Assembly (NCBI GenBank): GCA_944383895.1
Contig: CALWRH010000001.1
Coordinates: forward strand, 1-57,198
Length of the DNA: 57,198 bases
Source: an uncultured Christensenellaceae bacterium
GTDB taxonomy: Bacteria; Bacillota; Clostridia; Christensenellales; UBA3700
Reading direction: 5' to 3'
Each line of letters begins with the position of its first letter. The first letter of the stretch is position 1. The notes beneath the pieces were generated by a model that was given only the letters and a program-made list of their open reading frames with translations, made no database searches and was not told the origin of the DNA. Below are positions 49,852 through 57,198 of this stretch, one piece after another. The position numbers were made by a program, and so were the translations under genes.

Positions 49852-52800
49852 ATGTTTCTTTATATCATTACGGCTTTGTCCGTGCTTGCAGTCGTATGCC
49901 TGAGCGCGGTAATCGCACAAAAGGCAAGAAGATTCGATTATGCAGAATACGTTACGGGCGGCGACTACGCTACCAATATAAAGCAGCTCGCGCTCGCATT
50001 GAAAGACGTTGAAAAAGTCGGCGCCGTGCCCGACGTGAACGCTGTTTTGCGACGTATCAGAAGAGCGTATAAGGTCGTCTGCCTTAAGGTGAAAAGAGGA
50101 GATTCTCTTTACGAGTGCGAAAAATGGCTTTACGAAAATTTCCGATCTTTTACTCTCGGGATAAGGCGGAGTAATTACAAAAGTTTTGCACTGCTTCCTC
50201 ATAAGGGAGATGCCAGAGTACTGCATCTCGCAACCACCGTTGCGTCGCAGACATATTGCAGACTCGACGCCGACGTGGTTGCCGCGGCAGTTCACGAGTT
50301 TTGCAGGTATACGCCGCTGACTTTTGACGAGATATGCGCTCTCAAAGGCGCTTTCGAAGTTGCTTTGCTCAAAAAGATAGCTTTTGTCTGCAAGAAGATC
50401 CGTATCCTCGAAAAGACGAAACGCCGTGCGGAAGAGGACAAAGAGCCAGACTACAGATACGGAAAAAAAGAAGGATATCTGTATTTCTATAAAGCGGCAG
50501 GCAAAAAGATACCCGAAAAATTCCTCAGTAAAAACACGCAGATAAACATAGAAAACGTCGATTTCGCCTTTGCGGGAGCGGTAACGGATTATGCAAGGCT
50601 CATATCAAATGCCGTGACGTCACTGAAAAATCTGTCCGATTTCATGACGGACGATTTCTGCGTTTCGCTCTCTCCGATAAACGGATATTTCGAGCGCGAC
50701 AAGTCGTACAAGGAAAGCGATTTTTCTTCTAAAGGTCAATATCTTTCCGCTGTTTCCAAACTTTCACGTTACTTCAACGCGAGCGAGTATGCAATAGCAA
50801 AAGGCGCGTTCGATCTTGCTGCAAGATTCGACATGCATTTCGGAGAGATAATCTTCGATTGCAGATACTCTTTGAGAGCTTATTTGAAAGGAAAGAGAGT
50901 AGAAGATCTGAAGAGCAATACTTATTCTTTGGACAAATGGATATATTACGGCTCGATATTCCTGTTGCAGACTGTATTTTCTCTGCTTGCTGGAATATTT
51001 CTGCCTCCGTTATGGCTGAAAATAACGGTATGTGCGCTGACTTTCGTAGCGGCATATCCTCCTTGCGAATATAGCGCAGAGAGGATCATCTCGTATTTTT
51101 TGCCCAAAAGACCCGTACCGCGCATGAATTACATGTCTGTCCCGGACGCAGGCAGGACGGCGGTAGTCGTGTCTCACTATCTCGAAAACGCCGCTCAGGC
51201 GGAAAAAGCCGTCAAGGACATACTTGCGTTGCAGGCGGTCAACAGCGATCCTAACGTCTGCTATTATCTGCTTTGCGATCTCAGGTCTGCCAAGTCGCAG
51301 ACGGACGTCGGCGACGAAGACGTTATTTCTGTGCTGAAACAGTGCGAAGGCAGACAAAACGTTGTTGCGCTCGTAAGAAGGAGAGTTAAGACAGGTAAAA
51401 ACTACGGCGCATACGAGAGAAAACGCGGCGCGATAAGGGATCTTAACGAAAGTCTGCTCAGCGGAGATACGGCAAAATTCTGTTATGTTTCTGCGCAGCA
51501 CGCGTTCCGTCCCGAATTCGTAATGGTGCTCGATGCAGACAGCAGACTCGGAGCGGGAGAGGTGAAAACGGCGATAAATACGGCGTTGCATCCTCTCCAC
51601 GCTAAATTCGATATGCTCACGTTTACTTCGACCTATTCGCTGTCGTCTTTGAATACCCCTTATTCGAAAAAATTCAGGGACAATGCTGGTGCACAGACAT
51701 ATTGCAATTACGACGATTTTTATTTCAATCTCTGCAACCGTTCAGTGTTCTGCGGAAAGGGAATTTACAGGCTTGAACCTTTTCACGAAAAGACGTCCGT
51801 TGCCGTTCCCGACGGGAAGGTATTGAGTCACGACATACTCGAGGGCGCGCTGACTCATACGGGCATGCTCAATCTGGCAACGTCAGAAGACGCGCCGGAT
51901 ACGTTCGTGAGCGACGTTGCGAGAGATAAGAGATGGATGAGAGGAGATCTGTTGCTTATTCCGTTTGCTGGTAAAAAATATTGCTCGGACGGGATATACA
52001 GCTATATTATCCTCAAAAACGCTTTCAGTTATCTCGCTCCCGTCGCCGCGCTCGCGCTGTGGATACTCGCTTTTACAGAAGGATATATGCTGCAATTGCT
52101 CGGTTTGTTTTTTGCAAGTTTTGCAGCGCCCGTCGCATCGCTTGCGATAATGACTGCGACAAGCGACGACGTCAGACCGACAGAGGTAATAAGACGGGTG
52201 TTTACTACTGTATCGCATACGTTGCTGAACGTGGTTCTTTTGCCGTTCTTCGCGCTTAAAAATCTCACGGTGATCATAGGAACTTTCAAAGACTATGTCT
52301 TCAATTCTTCGTCACTTCTCAAGTGGAAACCGTTTGCCTCAACGCTCGGGATAAAAGGCTACGCAAAACACGCCGCCGTAGTCGCGCCGTCTTGTATTAT
52401 AGTGGCGATCGCAGCTGCGGCATTGTATTACAACGTGCCTTTTGCGATATACGCCTTGATTTTCATTGCATCGGTCAATCTTATATATTTTGCAGGTAGA
52501 TCAAAAAAGAAACAAGGATTTTCAGAAGACAATACAGCGGTTCTCAAAGAATACGCTACTGCGACTTACCGCTATTTTCAGGAGCTTTCGGGAGAAGATC
52601 TCCCTTGCGACAACATACAGATCTTTCCGCCCAAAGGAAAGAGCGGCACTACCTCTCCGACAAATCTCGGATACGCGATATTGTCGCATATCTGCGCCGC
52701 CGAGATCGGAACAGTAAGCGTGCGCAGGGCGCACTCCGAAATATGCAGGATATTGGACGACTGCGAAAAGCTGGATAAATGGAAGGGACACTTGTACAAT

Positions 52801-55800
52801 TGGTACGACGTTACGCTCAAAAAACCCGTAAATCCGTACTTTATTTCGACGGTAGACAGCGGAAACTTTATTGCCGCGGTCATTGTCTGCAAAGAGTTCT
52901 GCAAACACAACGGTTTTCTCTCGACAGCCGAACGCTGTAAAAAAATTATTGACGAAACGGATTTTTCCGCACTCGTCGACAAAATCAAAAATCAGCTTTA
53001 TATCGGCTACAATGCAGCTGCAAAGCGGTTTGAAGGGCATTACGATCTTCTGGCAAGCGAGGCCAGGCTGACTAGCTATATAGCGTGTTGCAGGACGGGC
53101 GACAGCTCCCTTTGGGGAGGGATGTCGAGAGTGCAGGTCGGACTTTTCGGCAACACTCTGGCGTCCTGGTCGGGTACGGCATTTGAATACCTTATGCCGC
53201 AGCTTTTCCTTAAAGACGTAAACAACTCGCTTATTACTACGAGCGCTCAGAGAGCGGTAAGGACTTTTATATCGAGAAAATGCAACGGACTCTGGGGCGT
53301 AAGCGAGAGCGGATATTACGCTTTTGACGAAAACGCAAATTACCAATACCGCGCTCACGGATTGGGAGAACTCGCATTGAGGAGCGCAAGCGACAGGTGC
53401 GTGATCTCTCCGTATTCGAGCGTGCTTGCTCTTCGTTACGAGCCGAAAAAGGTTATGGACAATCTCGCAAAACTCGAGAGCAGCGGGGCATACGGCGAAT
53501 ACGGTTTTTACGAGGCGGTAGATTACAGCTCGGGAAAAAATACCGTAAAATCTGATATGACTCACCATCAGGGTATGATCATGTGCGCGCTGACAAACGC
53601 GCTTTGCGACGACGCGATAGTAAAATACTTTAATTCTGACGATTGCATGCGCGGCGGAGAACTCTTGCTCGCAGAACCCGAAATACCCGTTGTCACGAGG
53701 AGAGAAAACAAGCGTGACTTCGTGTATGACAAAAAAGAAAGTTTTTACGGCGAAGAGATATCTCTATCAGAATTCCCCAAAGTATGCATGCTGTACGGCA
53801 GGGAATACGGCGTAGTAGTCGACGACTACGGATGCGGATATTCGCGCTGGAGAGATAAAGACGTAAATGCGTTTTCTTCAAATTGCTATAAATCAAGCGG
53901 CGGATTCGGATATTTCATATCGGATGGCGAAAGATTTTCTCCGACCTTCGCTCCGCTCAAAAAAGACGGCGGATTCTTCAAGGCGAGATTCGAAAGCGGC
54001 AGCGCGTATTACGAAAATACTAAACGCAGCTGTACTATGAGGGTTTATACTCCTTCAGTGATAAGCGGCGAAGTCAGAGAATTCACCGTAAAGAACACTA
54101 CTGACAGAGTAAAGAATTACGAGTTTGTGTTTGCAGAGCGCACGGCGCTTGCAGGCAGAGAAGAATATTCGGCTCATCCCGCTTTTTGCGATTTGTTCGT
54201 CAACGCGCGCTTTGAGAGAGAAAAAAAGACGGCATACCTCAAGCGCAAATCGAGAGAGGCAACGGGCGGTTTCACAGTTGCCGCCACAATGCTTACTGAC
54301 GCCGAAGTGGTCGCTGAGTGCAACAGACAAAATCTCATCGGAAGAAACAGAGACGAGAGCAATCCCGATCTCAGATTCGGCTCTCAGGAGCCGTCCAAAG
54401 GCGACGTGATAACTCCGTGCATAGGACTGAAATGCGCATTTTCGCTAAGCCCCGGGCAAAGCAAGTCGGTAGCGGTCATAATTCAGTGCTGCGAGAGCGA
54501 AGAAACTCTCGAAAACCGCGTAGAGCAGGTGCTTGCAACGGATTTTCTCGGGTATGCAAAAGTCGGTACGACGGAGAGGCGATCGGACGTTCTCGGAAAA
54601 TATCTTTCTGACGGCGAGATCGCACGCTATGCAGGCAGGCTTGCGGCAAAACTCCTTTACGAACCGTACCAGAAGACCGCTTTGCTTGCGCGTATGCAGA
54701 ACACGTCCCGTATCGTTTTTTCGGAAAAAACGCTTGTTTTGCAGTACGACGGCAATGCAAGCTTTACGAAAAAAGCGGTAAAAAGCGCGCTTGCGTGCAG
54801 ATTGCTCGGGATAAATCTCAGGCTTGTCATATTGTATGACGAGCACGACGGTTACAACTCGGTAACGGCATCGGAGATATGCGAGCGTTCTACCGTATCA
54901 GATCTTGCGTCATTGCCGTTTGTGAGCTTTATTGACAAAAACGCATACAAGCCTCAGGATATAAAAAGCTTTCTTGCGTCTGCGTTTTTCGTAATGAAGG
55001 AATTCGACTATAAAGATCTGCAGGTATCTATTGCGGTGCGCAGAAAAAGCGGAGATATTGCTTTCGAAGATTGCGAAAAACCATTGGAGTATGTCTCAGG
55101 AAACGGCGGGTTCGACATAAACGGCGACTATATCGTTACAGAAAAGCCGAAAGCTCCTTATTCAAACGTCGTGTGCGCAAAGCTCGGCGGATTCGTTGCG
55201 ACGGAAAACGGCGGAGGTTACTGTTATTTTCTCAACAGTCAGGCAAACAAACTGTCGGGCTGGAGCAACGATCCCGTGAGCGACGCGCCATTTGAAAGGG
55301 TACTCGTTTCCGACGGCACGTCGGTCATAAGGGTAAACAAGCTTAACGACGGCGGATACGTCAGGCACGCAAAAGGTTACACCGAGTACGTCAGCAGGAC
55401 GGCTCGTGCAGAATACCGTCTTAAAAGAACGCTCGCAGAGGAAGGGAGAATACAGTATATCAGGCTCGAAATAAAAAACAGAGATCAGAAAAACCTGTCG
55501 CTTGACGTTTCTTATCTTCTCGAACCGTCTGCGGATTCTTCAGAAAACCGTACAGACGTATTCTGCGAAAGCGTTGCAAAAGACGCAGTAAGGGTAGTCA
55601 ACGTGAAAACCTCGTCGCAGTTCTTTTTGCTGTGTAAGGGAGAATCGCAGCTTATCACGGATTGCATACAGGCATTGTCGAGAGGCATAAACGGATACAA
55701 TCCGAAACGGGGAGCAAGCGTTTTCAATAATCCGCTGTGCGGTGCGATCATGCAGACTGTCGTCCGAAAAAAATCCGTTGCCGCAGTTGAATACGCGCTC

Positions 55801-57198
55801 TGTGACAGCGAAGAGATGCTCGAAGTTGCACGAAACAGCGATCTGTATGCCGCGGCAATCGAGTGCGAAAACGGCTTGGCGCACATAAGCAGAACAAGGC
55901 TTACGAGCAGCGACAAAGCTCTTGACGCGCTTTATGCCAATCTGCCTTATCAGGTCGTGTCGAGCAGAATAAACGGAAGATGCGGATTTTATCAGGCAGG
56001 AGGCGCGATAGGTTTCAGAGATCAGTTGCAGGACTGCCTCGCTCTTTTGTGGAGCGATCCGGAGCGCGTCAGAGAGCATATTCTGCTGTGCGCAGAAAGG
56101 CAGTATATCGAAGGCGACGTCATGCATTGGTGGCACGCTCCTGCGTTCGGCGTGCGCACGAGGATAACGGATGACAGACTGTTCTTGCCCTATGTAGTCT
56201 GTGAATATATCGCTCATACGAGGGACGAAAGCATTTTACAGGAAAAATGCGATTATCTCGTCGGAGCACCGCTCGACACGTTGCAGGAAGCGCGTCTTGA
56301 ACACGGTCAGTATGCAGGCGCGAGAGAAAGCCTGTTGTTGCATATGCAGAGAGCGATAGACAGCGCGCTTGTCACAGGAGAGCACGGCTTGTTGCTGATA
56401 GGCGGCGGGGATTGGAACGACGCTTTGAACGAGATAGGTCTGAGAGGTAGAGGCGAAAGCGTGTGGCTTACCGAATTCGCTATCGAAGTAATAGACAAAT
56501 TCTGCGCATATATCGACGACGAGAGCGCGAAGCGTTACAAAAAAGCCGCTGACAAACTGAGAAAGGCAGTAGACAATGCGTTTTTCGAGGGCAAATGGGC
56601 ACGCGCTTTTACCGACGGCGGAGAGTGGCTCGGCGTAAAGCGTTCAAAAGCATGCAAAACCGATCTGATATCTCAAAGTTGGGCGCAGATAATTCTCGCA
56701 GGCGACGAAACTATGAGGAAAAGCGCAATGAAAGCCGCGAAAACGCTTGTCGACGAAGAGTGCGGAGCGGTAAAACTGTTCGCGCCGCCGTTTGACGGCA
56801 AGGCGAGATACGGCTATATCTCGTCTTATCCCGAAGGGGTCAGAGAAAACGGCGGACAATACACTCACGCGGCAGTGTGGTATCTTCTCGCTTGTTGCAG
56901 GGCGGGTGATAAAGCCGAGGCAAACAGAGTGCTTAAGATACTCAATCCCGTAACGAGATGTAAAGACAAAGAGAAAAACTCCGCTTACATGGCAGAGCCT
57001 TACGTTCTCGCCGGGGATGTATACACTAACAAGGACAACAGAGGCCGCGCAGGCTGGACGTGGTATACGGGGTCTGCTGCATGGCTGTACAAGGTGATAA
57101 CGGAAGAGATGCTCGGCATAAGAAAACGCGGAGAAGAGCTCGAGTTCGGTGAACCTTTGCTTGAAAACGCCGAAGACGCGGTTTTCGAATACGTTTAC
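49852..57198 (+). CDS. Cyclic beta-1,2-glucan synthase-like protein (GT84-glucoamylase-GH94), 3' end cut by window
   Basis: One frame runs from the ATG (AAAGAGG 9 bases before) to the last base: 2449 residues without a stop. An N-terminal anchor helix and a helix pair near 366-405 precede a GT84 glycosyltransferase domain with KRGA (near 525), VLDADSRLG (Asp pair near 561), SHDILEG (near 658) and KRWMRGD (near 693). Four or more helices follow (723-880). The glucoamylase-like domain (about 905-1240) ends THHQGMIM. Carbohydrate-binding (GT36-type) parts lead to the GH94 phosphorylase domain: GAIGFRDQLQD near 2051, GDVMHWWHAP near 2088, and GGGDWNDALNE near 2186 with the catalytic Asp. The order matches NdvB/Cgs, which make cyclic or linear beta-1,2-glucans. 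The missing C-terminus is probably short. Product inferred, not shown. Confidence 0.85.
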   Translation, partial: MFLYIITALSVLAVVCLSAVIAQKARRFDYAEYVTGGDYATNIKQLALALKDVEKVGAVPDVNAVLRRIRRAYKVVCLKVKRGDSLYECEKWLYENFRSFTLGIRRSNYKSFALLPHKGDARVLHLATTVASQTYCRLDADVVAAAVHEFCRYTPLTFDEICALKGAFEVALLKKIAFVCKKIRILEKTKRRAEEDKEPDYRYGKKEGYLYFYKAAGKKIPEKFLSKNTQINIENVDFAFAGAVTDYARLISNAVTSLKNLSDFMTDDFCVSLSPINGYFERDKSYKESDFSSKGQYLSAVSKLSRYFNASEYAIAKGAFDLAARFDMHFGEIIFDCRYSLRAYLKGKRVEDLKSNTYSLDKWIYYGSIFLLQTVFSLLAGIFLPPLWLKITVCALTFVAAYPPCEYSAERIISYFLPKRPVPRMNYMSVPDAGRTAVVVSHYLENAAQAEKAVKDILALQAVNSDPNVCYYLLCDLRSAKSQTDVGDEDVISVLKQCEGRQNVVALVRRRVKTGKNYGAYERKRGAIRDLNESLLSGDTAKFCYVSAQHAFRPEFVMVLDADSRLGAGEVKTAINTALHPLHAKFDMLTFTSTYSLSSLNTPYSKKFRDNAGAQTYCNYDDFYFNLCNRSVFCGKGIYRLEPFHEKTSVAVPDGKVLSHDILEGALTHTGMLNLATSEDAPDTFVSDVARDKRWMRGDLLLIPFAGKKYCSDGIYSYIILKNAFSYLAPVAALALWILAFTEGYMLQLLGLFFASFAAPVASLAIMTATSDDVRPTEVIRRVFTTVSHTLLNVVLLPFFALKNLTVIIGTFKDYVFNSSSLLKWKPFASTLGIKGYAKHAAVVAPSCIIVAIAAAALYYNVPFAIYALIFIASVNLIYFAGRSKKKQGFSEDNTAVLKEYATATYRYFQELSGEDLPCDNIQIFPPKGKSGTTSPTNLGYAILSHICAAEIGTVSVRRAHSEICRILDDCEKLDKWKGHLYNWYDVTLKKPVNPYFISTVDSGNFIAAVIVCKEFCKHNGFLSTAERCKKIIDETDFSALVDKIKNQLYIGYNAAAKRFEGHYDLLASEARLTSYIACCRTGDSSLWGGMSRVQVGLFGNTLASWSGTAFEYLMPQLFLKDVNNSLITTSAQRAVRTFISRKCNGLWGVSESGYYAFDENANYQYRAHGLGELALRSASDRCVISPYSSVLALRYEPKKVMDNLAKLESSGAYGEYGFYEAVDYSSGKNTVKSDMTHHQGMIMCALTNALCDDAIVKYFNSDDCMRGGELLLAEPEIPVVTRRENKRDFVYDKKESFYGEEISLSEFPKVCMLYGREYGVVVDDYGCGYSRWRDKDVNAFSSNCYKSSGGFGYFISDGERFSPTFAPLKKDGGFFKARFESGSAYYENTKRSCTMRVYTPSVISGEVREFTVKNTTDRVKNYEFVFAERTALAGREEYSAHPAFCDLFVNARFEREKKTAYLKRKSREATGGFTVAATMLTDAEVVAECNRQNLIGRNRDESNPDLRFGSQEPSKGDVITPCIGLKCAFSLSPGQSKSVAVIIQCCESEETLENRVEQVLATDFLGYAKVGTTERRSDVLGKYLSDGEIARYAGRLAAKLLYEPYQKTALLARMQNTSRIVFSEKTLVLQYDGNASFTKKAVKSALACRLLGINLRLVILYDEHDGYNSVTASEICERSTVSDLASLPFVSFIDKNAYKPQDIKSFLASAFFVMKEFDYKDLQVSIAVRRKSGDIAFEDCEKPLEYVSGNGGFDINGDYIVTEKPKAPYSNVVCAKLGGFVATENGGGYCYFLNSQANKLSGWSNDPVSDAPFERVLVSDGTSVIRVNKLNDGGYVRHAKGYTEYVSRTARAEYRLKRTLAEEGRIQYIRLEIKNRDQKNLSLDVSYLLEPSADSSENRTDVFCESVAKDAVRVVNVKTSSQFFLLCKGESQLITDCIQALSRGINGYNPKRGASVFNNPLCGAIMQTVVRKKSVAAVEYALCDSEEMLEVARNSDLYAAAIECENGLAHISRTRLTSSDKALDALYANLPYQVVSSRINGRCGFYQAGGAIGFRDQLQDCLALLWSDPERVREHILLCAERQYIEGDVMHWWHAPAFGVRTRITDDRLFLPYVVCEYIAHTRDESILQEKCDYLVGAPLDTLQEARLEHGQYAGARESLLLHMQRAIDSALVTGEHGLLLIGGGDWNDALNEIGLRGRGESVWLTEFAIEVIDKFCAYIDDESAKRYKKAADKLRKAVDNAFFEGKWARAFTDGGEWLGVKRSKACKTDLISQSWAQIILAGDETMRKSAMKAAKTLVDEECGAVKLFAPPFDGKARYGYISSYPEGVRENGGQYTHAAVWYLLACCRAGDKAEANRVLKILNPVTRCKDKEKNSAYMAEPYVLAGDVYTNKDNRGRAGWTWYTGSAAWLYKVITEEMLGIRKRGEELEFGEPLLENAEDAVFEYVY

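Noticed and set aside
49528..50295. 255-codon minus-strand frame over rnpB and the start of the glucan synthase
   Set aside because: Lies across the RNase P RNA and opposite a recognised protein; no supporting signal.

Overview
The window reads as a chromosome segment of an anaerobic, endospore-forming member of the Firmicutes (class Clostridia). The evidence is gene content and order: sigma-E, sigma-G and sigma-K genes with spoIIGA, a PdaB-like deacetylase, a large (Alu-domain) SRP RNA, class A RNase P RNA, a CIRCE-controlled groESL operon, a Firmicutes class II GalT, RqcH, and a dcw cluster that runs into the spoIIGA-sigE-sigG block. MurE carries the DNPR motif of meso-DAP-adding enzymes. 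I cannot place it to genus; an uncultured gut lineage would fit.

Layout. 1-4.3 kb: end of a GPH-type sugar symporter, then dnaX-ybaB-recR. 4.3-8.5 kb: divergent galT and galK-lgt, their promoters separated by three consecutive perfect palindromes. 8.6-10.8 kb: pncB and a small DivIVA-like protein. 10.9-12.9 kb: groES-groEL on the minus strand with a CIRCE operator. 13.2-19 kb: a sparse, AT-rich stretch with a GNAT acetyltransferase, a dCMP deaminase, a membrane protein with a SPOR-like region, the SRP RNA gene, a PdaB-like deacetylase behind a sigma-E-type promoter, and a double OB-fold protein. 19.5-22.8 kb: ylmE-sepF-lspA-rluD. 22.9-30.5 kb: rqcH divergent from tig-clpP-clpX-engB, a Cys-rich protein of unknown function, and a phosphoesterase. 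31-45 kb: the dcw cluster (mraZ, rsmH, a protein in the ftsL position, a PASTA transpeptidase, murE, mraY, murD, ftsW, murA, ftsQ, an ftsA-like gene, ftsZ). 45.3-49.8 kb: spoIIGA-sigE-sigG-ymxH-nrdR-sigK-rnpB. 49.9 kb to the end: one very large cyclic beta-1,2-glucan synthase-like protein cut by the window edge.

How it fits together. The middle and right half form a growth, division and sporulation block: precursor synthesis (MurE, MraY, MurD, MurA), septal synthesis (FtsW, PBP), the Z-ring and its anchors (FtsZ, FtsA-like, SepF), then the switch to sporulation through a Spo0A box at spoIIGA and a sigma-E-type promoter at sigK.

Most worth a second look: (1) three division proteins (SepF, the FtsL-position protein, FtsZ) carry long Tyr-rich, Asn/Gln/Gly- or Arg/Asp-rich low-complexity regions, with FtsZ and SepF resembling prion-like, phase-separating sequences; (2) seven GTAAA elements in two blocks spaced at exactly 10 bp upstream of the mraZ promoter; (3) an SRP RNA whose usual GGAA tetraloop is replaced; (4) three genes whose -10 box lies 6 nt before the start codon with no Shine-Dalgarno sequence, suggesting leaderless mRNAs; (5) a 12-bp hairpin that buries the ymxH ribosome binding site. 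No phage, transposon, CRISPR array or tRNA gene was found.
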